From contig JAHEKA010000152.1 of the NCBI GenBank assembly GCA_024638585.1, positions 1 through 6,102 of the forward strand: DNA of 6,102 nucleotides. The letters run 5' to 3'. Every line of letters starts with the position of its first letter. Within the stretch, counting starts at the first letter, position 1. The notes beneath the pieces are model-generated. The model had not been told where the DNA came from. It saw only the letters and a list, made by a program, of their open reading frames with translations, and did not search any database. A program made the translations under genes and the position numbers. Positions 1-5,873 of the stretch are shown in pieces. The DNA is from Rhodospirillales bacterium. Its GTDB lineage: Bacteria > Pseudomonadota > Alphaproteobacteria > SMXQ01.

Positions 1-501
1 CTCAGGACGGTGGAAAAGGGCCTGCTGCTGGAGATTCTGGACCAGACCTGGAAGGAGCACCTTTTGGGCCTCGACTACCTGCGACAGGGGATCAACCTGC
101 GCGCCTATGGCCAGCGCGACCCGCTCAACGAATACAAGACCGAAGCCTTTGCCATGTTCGAGAACATGCTGATCCAGCTTCGCGTCAACGTGACCCAATA
201 CCTGTGCCACCTGGAACTCAGTTTCGACTCGCCCGACGAGCTCGAAGCCTTCTCCCATCCGGAGTTGCCGAGCGACATCTACGAAACCCGGCTCGACCCC
301 GCCCTTGCGCTGCCCGAGAGTCCCTATGGGGAGATCGAAGCCTATGGCGAGCCGGCGGAGGCACCCGCCACCGTTCGCCATGCCAGCGGGGAAAACCGTG
401 ATCCCGACGATCCCAGCACCTGGGGCAAGGTTTCGCGCAACGCCGCCTGCCCCTGTGGCTCGGGCAAGAAATACAAATACTGTCACGGGCAGTTGAACTG
501 A
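1..501 (+). CDS. secA: Protein translocase ATPase subunit SecA, C-terminal part (5' end outside window)
   Basis: SecA is the ATPase motor that drives unfolded preproteins through the SecYEG channel at the inner membrane. The window opens in frame and holds the last 166 codons, so the nucleotide-binding domains lie upstream and cannot be judged. The first part matches the conserved helical scaffold region of SecA (LDQTWKEHLLGLDYLRQGI, then LRAYGQRDPLNEYK and EAFAMFENML). A variable, acidic and Pro-rich linker follows, and the protein ends with the zinc-binding SEC-C motif C-x-C-x8-C-H (NAACPCGSGKKYKYCHG, zinc ligands at 448-486). In known SecA proteins this tail binds SecB and phospholipids. 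The gene ends with TGA and is followed by a strong hairpin terminator. A GTG at position 10 is internal, not the real start, because homology continues through the window edge. Identification is very secure. Confidence 0.97.
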   Translation, partial: LRTVEKGLLLEILDQTWKEHLLGLDYLRQGINLRAYGQRDPLNEYKTEAFAMFENMLIQLRVNVTQYLCHLELSFDSPDELEAFSHPELPSDIYETRLDPALALPESPYGEIEAYGEPAEAPATVRHASGENRDPDDPSTWGKVSRNAACPCGSGKKYKYCHGQLN

Positions 502-548
502 CGCCCGTCCTCTTTCGGCGTCCACGGAATTCAAGAGTTTTCCGGATC

Positions 549-588
549 AAACCCCTTATTTAAAGAGTTGTTTAAATAAGGGGTTTTT
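549..588 (+). terminator. Rho-independent terminator of secA, possibly bidirectional with accA
   Basis: Arms at 549-564 and 571-586 pair perfectly over 16 bp around a 6-base loop (GAGTTG), and a T-run occupies 584-588. It lies 47 bases after the secA stop and 20 bases beyond the accA stop on the opposite strand. The plus direction has the better U-run. In the minus direction the hairpin is followed by only three U, which come from the stem itself. The arms are unusually AT-rich for this genome. Position between two convergent genes suggests it ends both transcripts; the minus-strand role is inferred. Confidence 0.88.
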
Positions 589-608
589 CGGGGCGTAGGG
601 GCCCGGCT

Positions 609-1565
609 TTACTCCAGAGGCGTCTTGCCCATTTCCAGGAATTTTTCCCGGCGCTGGGCCCGAAGCGCGCCGCCGTCGAGACCGACCGTCTCATTCAGCG
701 CATCGGCAATGGCATCGCCCACCGCGTCGATGGCCGCCGCCCGGTCGCGATGGGCCGCCCCGGCGGGCTCGGGGACGATGGTATCGACCACCTTCATCTT
801 GAAAAGGTCCTGGGCCGTCAGGCGCAAGGCTTCCGCCGCCTGCTGCGCCGCCTCGCCGTCGCGCCACAGGATCGAGGCGCAGCCCTCGGGCGAGATGACG
901 GAATAGATGGCATGCTCCATCATCAGCACGCGGTTGGCACTGGCGAGCGCAATGGCGCCGCCGGAGCCGCCTTCGCCGATGATCACCGAGATGAGAGGTA
1001 CCCGGAGGCCGAGACAGGCCTCGATGGACCGCGCGATGGCCTCGGCCTGGCCGCGTTCCTCGGCGCCGATCCCGGGATAAGCCCCGGCGGTATCCACCAG
1101 GGTGATGACCGGGAGACGGAAGTGATCGGCCAGCTCCATCAGGCGGCGGGCCTTGCGGTAGCCTTCCGGCCGCGCCATGCCGAAATTATGGCGCACCCGG
1201 GATTCGGTGTCCGAGCCTTTCTCATTGCCGATGATCATGACCGAGCGGCGCCGGAACCGGCCCAGGCCGGCGACGATCGCGGCATCCTCGGCAAACGCCC
1301 GGTCGCCCGCAAGCGGCGTGAAATCCTCGATCAGGCGCTCGATGAAATGGCTCGCATGGGGACGATCGGGATGGCGCGCCACCTGAACCTTGTCCCAAGG
1401 CGACAGCTTGGCATAGGTCTGGCTCAGAAGGCGGTCGGCCTTGGACTGAAGCTTGCCCACCTCCTCGGCGATATTGACGTCGCCGGGGGTGTCGAGGTGC
1501 CTGAGCTCCTCGATCTTGCCCTCCAATTCGGCAATCGGTTTCTCAAAATCCAGATATGTCGGCAT
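609..1565 (-). CDS. accA: Acetyl-CoA carboxylase carboxyltransferase, alpha subunit
   Basis: AccA and AccD form the carboxyltransferase that moves the carboxyl group from carboxybiotin on AccB to acetyl-CoA, giving malonyl-CoA for fatty acid synthesis in the cytoplasm. The 318-residue product matches the usual length (E. coli about 319). It starts with the typical MPTYLDFEKPIAELEGKIEE helix. The crotonase-fold core includes RPEGYRKARRLMELA (132-146), VDTAGAYPGIGAEERGQ (157-173), the glycine-rich GEGGSGGAIALA (197-208) and YSVISPEGCASILWRD (221-236), all AccA hallmarks. I chose the ATG at 1565 because family members begin there. An in-frame GTG at 1583 would add six residues but has its purine-rich stretch too close. 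The Shine-Dalgarno-like AGGGGTGAG lies about 13 bases before the ATG, a long gap. It follows xerD by 60 bases on the same strand, so it may be cotranscribed or use its own promoter. Confidence 0.97.
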   Translation of the reverse strand: MPTYLDFEKPIAELEGKIEELRHLDTPGDVNIAEEVGKLQSKADRLLSQTYAKLSPWDKVQVARHPDRPHASHFIERLIEDFTPLAGDRAFAEDAAIVAGLGRFRRRSVMIIGNEKGSDTESRVRHNFGMARPEGYRKARRLMELADHFRLPVITLVDTAGAYPGIGAEERGQAEAIARSIEACLGLRVPLISVIIGEGGSGGAIALASANRVLMMEHAIYSVISPEGCASILWRDGEAAQQAAEALRLTAQDLFKMKVVDTIVPEPAGAAHRDRAAAIDAVGDAIADALNETVGLDGGALRAQRREKFLEMGKTPLE

Positions 1566-1574
1566 CGACGGACC

Positions 1575-1598
1575 AGCGCTCACCCCTGAGAAAGCGCT
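1575..1598 (-). promoter_or_regulatory. Short hairpin enclosing the accA Shine-Dalgarno region
   Basis: Two copies of AGCGCT (1575-1580 and 1593-1598) can pair in the transcript as a 6-bp stem around a 12-base loop. The loop holds AGGGGTG, most of the only purine-rich ribosome-binding sequence before accA, so folding could limit ribosome access. The stem is short and AGCGCT is itself palindromic, so chance is a fair alternative. Confidence 0.25.
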
Positions 1599-1629
1599 CT
1601 TAAATGCCCTGGCGTTGGGGAAATGTCAA
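1599..1629 (-). promoter_or_regulatory. Possible accA promoter overlapping the xerD stop codon
   Basis: On the minus strand a perfect TTGACA (1629-1624) overlaps the xerD stop codon. The best -10 match is weak: TTTAAG at 1604-1599 with a long 19-base spacer, or CATTTA at 17 bases. A transcript from here would have a leader of about 27 bases before the accA ATG. The -35 match is seen directly; promoter activity is a guess, since one perfect hexamer can occur by chance. Confidence 0.28.
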
Positions 1630-2618
1630 TTCGCGGCCTTCATGCCCGGCACCGGTCCGCCGCGCGGACGGTGGCGCGCGGCCAGGGGATGACGTTCGCC
1701 AACCAGCTGCTTGAGCCGCGCTTCGAGCACATGGGTATAGATTTCCGTGGTGGAAATATCGGCATGGCCCAGCAATTGCTGGACGCTGCGCAGATCCGCG
1801 CCGTGGGCCAGCAGGTGGCTGGCGAAGGCATGGCGCAGCACGTGGGGCGAAACCTTGGCCGGATCCAGCCCGGCATCCAGCGCCGCCTGCTTGAGCATTT
1901 GGGCAAAGCGCTGGCGCGTGAGGTGACCCGACGCCCCCCGGGACGGGAATATCCAGCGTTCCGCCGCCCGGTCGCCCGCCTGGCCCCGATGGGGCAGCCA
2001 GGCGGCCAGCGCCGCCCGGGCCGGTGCGCCGAGGGGAACCAGACGCTCCTTGCCGCCCTTCCCCGTCACCAAGAGGAAATCACCGTCGCCGGTGATCGCC
2101 GAGACCGGCAGGCCGACCAGCTCGCTGACCCTGAGGCCGGTGGCGTAGAGGATTTCGACCAGCGCCTCAAGGCGCAGGCCGGCCGGGTCGCGGCGGCGCC
2201 GGGCCGCGGCCAAAAGCGCTTCTACTTCATCCTCACCCAACGTCTTGGGCAGCGGCCGCCCACGGGCGGGGCTGTCGATGGCGGCGGTGGGATCGTCGTC
2301 GCGAAGGCCTTCGGCGACCAGGAACCGGAAGAACTGGCGCAGCGCCGAAAGCCGGCGTGCCGCCGTGCGCGGCCCGAGCCCCCGTGCCGACATGTCCTGG
2401 ACATAGGCGCGCACGTCATCACTGCGCGCCTGAGCCAAGCGGCCGCCATGGTGCGCGAGATGGGCCGCGAAATCGGTGAGGTCCCGCTCATAGGCGGCGA
2501 CGGTGTTGGGCGCGGCGCCCCGTTCGGCCCGCAACATGTCGCGGAACGCATCGAGGGCGAAGGGCTCGCTCTCGCGGGCACCGCCGCCTGGGCCTGTATC
2601 GCCTGAGGGATCCGTCAT
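1626..2618 (-). CDS. xerD: Tyrosine recombinase XerD
   Basis: XerD acts with XerC at the dif site, under FtsK control, to resolve chromosome dimers before division. The 330-residue product has an N-terminal SAM-like core-binding domain (about 20-105, with NTVAAYERDLTDF and the RTAARRLSALRQFFRFL helices) and a C-terminal catalytic domain. All six expected catalytic residues are visible: R163 (YATGLRVSELVGL), K187 (GKGGKERLVPLG), H259 and R262 (SPHVLRHAFASHLL), H285 (LLGHADISTTEIY) and the nucleophile Y294. SPHVLRHAFA, TRQRF and YATGLRVSELVGL fit XerD better than XerC, and so does the neighbourhood with accA and aroKB. It is about 30 residues longer than E. coli XerD, from a disordered Gly/acidic N-terminus (1-18) and a basic C-terminus. 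The ATG at 2618 lacks a strong Shine-Dalgarno, so a start slightly further in is possible. It lies 34 bases after the upstream secreted-protein gene, indicating an operon. Confidence 0.94.
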   Translation of the reverse strand: MTDPSGDTGPGGGARESEPFALDAFRDMLRAERGAAPNTVAAYERDLTDFAAHLAHHGGRLAQARSDDVRAYVQDMSARGLGPRTAARRLSALRQFFRFLVAEGLRDDDPTAAIDSPARGRPLPKTLGEDEVEALLAAARRRRDPAGLRLEALVEILYATGLRVSELVGLPVSAITGDGDFLLVTGKGGKERLVPLGAPARAALAAWLPHRGQAGDRAAERWIFPSRGASGHLTRQRFAQMLKQAALDAGLDPAKVSPHVLRHAFASHLLAHGADLRSVQQLLGHADISTTEIYTHVLEARLKQLVGERHPLAARHRPRGGPVPGMKAAN

Positions 2619-2652
2619 CCGGTCCGACCCGGTTGCTATCGCGGCCCGCGCC

Positions 2653-4836
2653 CTAGAGCCCGGCGCCGAATGCCACTTCCAAGGCCAGGGCCCGCGCCTC
2701 GGCGGCGAACCCGGCGCTGGCCAGCGCGTTGACGACCGACCGGACGACCGAAGGGTGCAGCTTTTCCGGCCCGTCGCCGCCCAGCACCGCCAGCATCAGC
2801 AGGATGGTCTCGCCGGACCGACCCCGCGCCGCGGCCTGGTCCAACGCGGCCATCAGGCCGGGCGGTGGCAGGGCGGCCATTTCGCGCACCGCGCCCGACG
2901 ATTCGATCCACGCCTCCTGGGGGACCACTGCACCCAACCCATCGAGCAGGCTGAGCAGCAGCGCCGCCCGCTTCTGGCCCGCCTCCGGACCGGCGAGGCC
3001 GGATTGGGTCTTGCGCCAGCGGTCGAACATGATGTCCTCGAACGGGGACGGCGGCGGTGGGGCTGCCACCTGAGCCGGTTGCCCAGGCTGCGGCGCAGCC
3101 GCGGCCGCGGTGGAACGGTTGGTGACGACCTCGACCACCGCCTGAGGCTCCACCCGGCGGACACCGGCAAGGGCATCAGCCGCCGTCGGCCCGCCCACCG
3201 GCGGCAAGGCCCGGGCCGAACCCGCGCCGACGGAACCGAAATCAGGCGGTGGAGCAGTGCCCTGAGGCGCCTGACCGGCCTGGGTCCCGTCCGAAGCGGC
3301 TGGGCGCGGTGCCGCCGCGACGGGCGCTGGCGCCGGACGCGCTCGGACCGGAATCCGGGCGATGGCGACAAGAGGCCATACCGCCACATCGGTCGATACG
3401 CCGCCCGCGCTCGGCACATGAGGCCGGTTGATCGCCATTTCCGCCCATCTGGCGGCCGCGACATCGGCCCCGCCGCCGTAATAGAGGGCCCGGGCGGCAT
3501 CGGCCGCGAACCAGGCGAGATCCTCGGTCTGGGGAACCTCCTCCAGCAGCGGCTGGAACGCCCTGACGGTTGTCCCGAGCCGCCCCTGAGTTCGGGCCAG
3601 GGCAAAGGCCTTGGCCAGCAGCCGGGCCCGGGCGCCGGGGTCCCGCGCGCCACGCGCCGCCTGATACAGGAGGGCGCGCCCCCGCGGGCCGGAAACCTTT
3701 TCGGCGCCGGTGATTGCGCCCTGGACGTCGCCGGGGGCGAAGGTGACGCCGGTGTACATCTGGCGCAATTTCTCCGCCGCCAATGCGCCCGCCGCCACGG
3801 CCTGCTCCGCCGCGTCGAGACGCGTTTCCAGGTCGGCATTGGGGCTGAAAGCGATCGCCCGCAGCACCGGAACCTCGGCGGTCTGCACCAGACTCTCGGA
3901 CACCTGCACCCCGGCCGCGCGCATCATCGCAAGATGCAGGGGCGTCAGTTTGGCAGGGGCCCGAAAGCTCCCCTCCTTGGCACCGTCCAAGATCGCCGCG
4001 AGGGAAAAGAATGCGTCGTCCTTGATCCCCTGCTCGCGCAGCAGGCCGAGGCCGATCGCGGCCTTTGCCTTGTCGGCGCCCGCAAATTGGCAGAACACCA
4101 GGGTCTTGCGCCACACCGCGCCGGTCTCCTTGCCCGCGGCCGCCCGGGCCGTCGAGCAGGCGGCGGCGCGGTCATTGGTCAGCAGGGCCGTATGCAGGCG
4201 CGCCAGGGCCACCCCGCCATCCTCGGCGCGGGACGGCACGACGCGCAGCAACGCGCTGGCCGAAGCCACGTCCCCGGCGGCAAGCAAGCGGCCGAGACGC
4301 TTGGCCAGCAGGCTGGTGCCCGCGCCCCTGTCGATACCTTGTGGGTCCGCCCCTTCAGGCGATCGCGCCGCGGTCAGAAGCAGGCGGCGGGCCAACGCCT
4401 GGGCGGTCGGCAGGGCCGGCGCGCCGTCCAGGCGGGCCAGCAATCGGTCGACCACGGTGGCGGAGGTCCCCTTCCACATGTCGATGCCCAGACCGCCGCT
4501 GCGGGAATCGAGCACGCCGACGGCGTTGGCGTCGATCTCGCCCAGGGTATCGATGCTGATTCCGCCCTTGATCGAGCGCTCGGTCGACGGCGCCACGGGC
4601 ACGGCCTGGGGCTGCGGCACGACCGCTCGGTATTGCGGCACGACGGCCTGGGGCCGGCCCTGGGGAACCGTGCCGCCGGGCGCCGGCATGGGCGGCACCA
4701 AAGACACCGGCGCACCGGGAGCCGGGCGTTCGGCCTCCTGGGCGAGCGCCCCCGGCAGCGCCCAGGCGAGGATCAACAGGGCGACGGTAACTGCGGCAAG
4801 GTGACGGGGGAAAAGGTCAGCGCAGGACTTTGTCAT
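2653..4836 (-). CDS. Secreted Ala/Pro-rich helical-repeat protein of unknown function
   Basis: I do not recognise a characterised family. Residues 1-32 form a clear Sec signal peptide: a basic/polar start, a hydrophobic core (LAAVTVALLILAWALPG) and an ALA cleavage site before QEAE, so the mature protein should be periplasmic. No lipobox is seen; Cys5 is too early. Residues 33-86 are a Pro/Gln/Val-rich linker. Residues 107-136 (VLDSRSGGLGIDMWKGTS and on) look like a conserved entry motif. Residues about 137-495 are amphipathic helices of TPR-like or alpha-solenoid type. Residues 496-598 are a second Pro/Ala linker, and 600-725 a second helical domain. The mature part has only two cysteines (227 and 249), a possible disulphide. 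Translation has a good Shine-Dalgarno (AAGGTG, 7 bases before the ATG) and starts inside the preceding small gene. The signal peptide and codon use support a real gene. Ala/Pro-rich proteins like this can attract misleading automatic names such as antifreeze-related; nothing here supports that role. Confidence 0.85.
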   Translation of the reverse strand: MTKSCADLFPRHLAAVTVALLILAWALPGALAQEAERPAPGAPVSLVPPMPAPGGTVPQGRPQAVVPQYRAVVPQPQAVPVAPSTERSIKGGISIDTLGEIDANAVGVLDSRSGGLGIDMWKGTSATVVDRLLARLDGAPALPTAQALARRLLLTAARSPEGADPQGIDRGAGTSLLAKRLGRLLAAGDVASASALLRVVPSRAEDGGVALARLHTALLTNDRAAACSTARAAAGKETGAVWRKTLVFCQFAGADKAKAAIGLGLLREQGIKDDAFFSLAAILDGAKEGSFRAPAKLTPLHLAMMRAAGVQVSESLVQTAEVPVLRAIAFSPNADLETRLDAAEQAVAAGALAAEKLRQMYTGVTFAPGDVQGAITGAEKVSGPRGRALLYQAARGARDPGARARLLAKAFALARTQGRLGTTVRAFQPLLEEVPQTEDLAWFAADAARALYYGGGADVAAARWAEMAINRPHVPSAGGVSTDVAVWPLVAIARIPVRARPAPAPVAAAPRPAASDGTQAGQAPQGTAPPPDFGSVGAGSARALPPVGGPTAADALAGVRRVEPQAVVEVVTNRSTAAAAAPQPGQPAQVAAPPPPSPFEDIMFDRWRKTQSGLAGPEAGQKRAALLLSLLDGLGAVVPQEAWIESSGAVREMAALPPPGLMAALDQAAARGRSGETILLMLAVLGGDGPEKLHPSVVRSVVNALASAGFAAEARALALEVAFGAGL

Positions 4837-4957
4837 TGGGGATCACCTTTTCCACCTTTTTCGATGGGGGCGGCATGTCCCATGTAGCAAGGAACGCCAC
4901 GGCGCCCCCAACGATCAGAAGGATCAGGACACCCAGGATTTTCGCGGTGGTGCTCAT
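4817..4957 (-). CDS. Small single-pass membrane protein, 46 residues
   Basis: This short gene starts at ATG 4957 and ends at TGA 4819-4817. The product begins MSTTAK, followed by a hydrophobic stretch at residues 7-24 (ILGVLILLIVGGAVAFLA), then WDMPPP and a charged tail ending VEKVIPNDKVLR. The hydrophobic segment is long enough for one membrane span. Without a convincing cleavage site it is probably an anchored protein. Charge distribution (one Lys before, several after the span) would favour a cytoplasmic tail, but topology is uncertain. It overlaps the secreted-protein gene by 20 bases in a different frame, a classic coupled arrangement, and it is the first gene after the divergent control region. 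Its own Shine-Dalgarno is weak (GTGAG, about 10 bases upstream). I cannot assign a function; support comes from the coherent membrane-protein composition and the overlap. Confidence 0.75.
   Translation of the reverse strand: MSTTAKILGVLILLIVGGAVAFLATWDMPPPSKKVEKVIPNDKVLR
4844..4849 (-). promoter_or_regulatory. Ribosome binding site of the secreted-protein gene, inside the small upstream gene
   Basis: AAGGTG on the minus strand ends 7 bases before the ATG at 4836, which supports that start. It is read as Lys-Val codons of the upstream 46-residue gene. A second, near-identical AAGGTGG sits at 4858-4852, nine bases further upstream. Ribosomes finishing the small gene would release 20 bases past the second start, which favours coupled translation. 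Confidence 0.7.
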
Positions 4958-5030
4958 CGGGATATCGCTCACATGGTCCGCGGACGGACGCCGACGCGTC
5001 CCGGTCCCGAAAGACTCATCTCGTTATGCT

Positions 5031-5060
5031 ATTCTATTTACACTAAATTTCTACTGTGGC
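5031..5060 (-). promoter_or_regulatory. Weak candidate promoter for the minus-strand operon
   Basis: Read on the minus strand, TAGAAT (5036-5031) matches five of six -10 bases. The hexamer 18 bases upstream, GCCACA (5060-5055), matches only three of six -35 bases. The start site would fall near 5024, about 67 bases before the small membrane gene. It overlaps the plus-strand candidate almost completely, so the two could compete for polymerase. An alternative -35, TTGCCA (5073-5068), has no good -10 partner. Confidence 0.28.
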
Positions 5061-5066
5061 TATTTT
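5037..5066 (+). promoter_or_regulatory. aroK: Candidate sigma-70-type promoter for aroK-aroB
   Basis: TTTACA (5037-5042) matches five of six -35 consensus bases. After an 18-base spacer, TATTTT (5061-5066) matches four of six -10 bases. Transcription would start near 5073, giving a leader of roughly 57 bases before the first aroK ATG. The match is seen directly; use as a promoter is inferred from position and AT-richness. Confidence 0.45.
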
Positions 5067-5129
5067 TTGGCAACCTAACTGCTCTCCCCCGCCCTTGCAA
5101 CCACCGGGCCGGGCCGGGGACCGAGGATA

Positions 5130-5873
5130 ATGGTCATGCAACGTGCCAAATCAAGGACTTACCAGACCTGGGCCGAACAAGTCCTCGACCGGCCGATCGT
5201 ACTGGTGGGCCTCATGGGCGCGGGCAAGAGCAGCATCGGGCGGCTGCTGGCGGCCAGGCTCGGCCTGGATTTCGTGGATGCCGACAGCGAGATCGAAAGC
5301 GCCGCCGGGGCCACCATAGAAGAAATCTTCGAAACCCATGGCGAAGCCTTCTTCCGGTCGGGCGAACGGCGCGTCATCGATAGGTTGCTAACCGGCCCGG
5401 TCCGGGTGATCGCCACCGGCGGCGGTGCTTTCATCGACGCCGATACACGACGCAAGATCAAGGCGTCGGGCCTTTCGATATGGCTGAAGGCGGACGCCGA
5501 AACGCTTCTCAAACGCGTGTCCCGGCGGGGCGGACGGCCGCTGCTCAAGGGCGGCGACCGGCGCCAGGTGATGTCGGACCTGACGGCGGGCCGGGACCCG
5601 CTCTATGCCGAGGCCGACATCACGGTGGAAACGTCCGAAAAGCCACCGGCGGAGGTCACCGAACGGGTGATCGCCGCGGTCGCGGCGCATTTTGGCATCG
5701 AGCCTCCCCCCCGGCCCCGGCGGGCCAAATCCAACGGCGCGGGGACGGCCAATCGGGGCGGCGGCAATTCCCGGGGCGTCAAGGCAAAGGCGGACCAGAA
5801 GGGCGGCCAGCGCCGCCGGCGCCGCAATGGCCGGCCCGCGGCGGACACGGCTTCGAAGGCCAAGGACCGGTGA
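5130..5873 (+). CDS. aroK: Shikimate kinase with a long basic C-terminal tail
   Basis: Shikimate kinase transfers phosphate from ATP to shikimate in the cytoplasm, the fifth step towards chorismate. Residues 22-190 form the NMP-kinase-like core: Walker A GLMGAGKSS (27-35), the shikimate-binding D50-A-D52, FFRSGE with R76, the GGG motif ATGGGAF (95-101), the lid RRGGRPLL with R136, and R155 in AGRDPLY. All key residues are intact. The protein is 247 residues, whereas plain shikimate kinases have about 170-200. The excess is residues 192-247, a Pro, then Gly/Asn/Lys/Arg-rich tail with 18 basic and 3 acidic residues and a run of five Arg (228-232). The start is uncertain: ATG at 5130 has GGGGA 9 bases upstream, while ATG at 5136 sits 9 bases after GAGG; they differ by two residues. 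The stop overlaps aroB, so the tail is not a fusion to a lost neighbour. Confidence 0.96.
   Translation: MVMQRAKSRTYQTWAEQVLDRPIVLVGLMGAGKSSIGRLLAARLGLDFVDADSEIESAAGATIEEIFETHGEAFFRSGERRVIDRLLTGPVRVIATGGGAFIDADTRRKIKASGLSIWLKADAETLLKRVSRRGGRPLLKGGDRRQVMSDLTAGRDPLYAEADITVETSEKPPAEVTERVIAAVAAHFGIEPPPRPRRAKSNGAGTANRGGGNSRGVKAKADQKGGQRRRRRNGRPAADTASKAKDR

Larger units (their letters stand above)
4958..5129. promoter_or_regulatory. Divergent control region between the envelope/xerD/accA cluster and aroKB
   Basis: This 172-base gap separates oppositely transcribed operons, so it should carry promoters for both. Bases 5021-5080 are 41/60 A+T, far above the surrounding DNA, as expected for promoter DNA in a GC-rich genome. 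A perfect 10-bp palindrome (GTCCGCGGAC, 4976-4985) lies in the leader of the minus-strand operon. GGGCC-type repeats precede aroK (5106-5119). I see no riboswitch or recognisable operator. Confidence 0.7.

Noticed and set aside
1566..1583. Six-residue N-terminal extension of AccA from GTG at 1583
   Set aside because: Family members begin at MPTYLDFEKP, and the purine-rich stretch lies directly against this GTG, too close for a normal ribosome binding site.
750..1589. Plus-strand open frame (279 codons) opposite accA
   Set aside because: It lies fully antisense to an unmistakable accA, and its residues show no family pattern. It is a by-product of GC-rich codon use.
1623..2606. Plus-strand open frame (327 codons) opposite xerD
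   Set aside because: The minus strand carries all six catalytic residues of XerD. The plus frame has low-complexity Gly/Arg/Gln content and no recognisable motif.
1626..2618. Tyrosine recombinase as a sign of an integrative element
   Set aside because: The sequence is XerD-like in all signature motifs, sits among housekeeping genes, and has no flanking tRNA, attachment-site repeats or phage genes.
2853..4114. Other minus-strand frames (328 and 290 codons) within the secreted-protein gene
   Set aside because: They are Arg/Pro/Gly-rich out-of-frame readings without domains. The main frame is continuous, so no frameshift needs explaining.
4590..4660. Short DNA repeats (TGCGGCACGAC at 4613 and 4634)
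   Set aside because: They encode the AVVPQ-type repeats of a Pro/Gln-rich linker with a 7-codon period. This is ordinary low-complexity coding repetition, not a mobile or regulatory element.
2503..4887. Long plus-strand open frame (794 codons) opposite the secreted-protein gene
   Set aside because: Its product is rich in Arg, Gly, Gln and Pro without a domain, and it runs antisense to a gene with a signal peptide, a good ribosome binding site and coherent helices. Long antisense frames are expected where GC is high.
4973..5383. Plus-strand open frame starting in the divergent region and running into aroK
   Set aside because: It is out of frame with aroK, whose Walker A and other kinase motifs lie in the other frame, and its downstream residues are Arg/Gly-rich shadow sequence.
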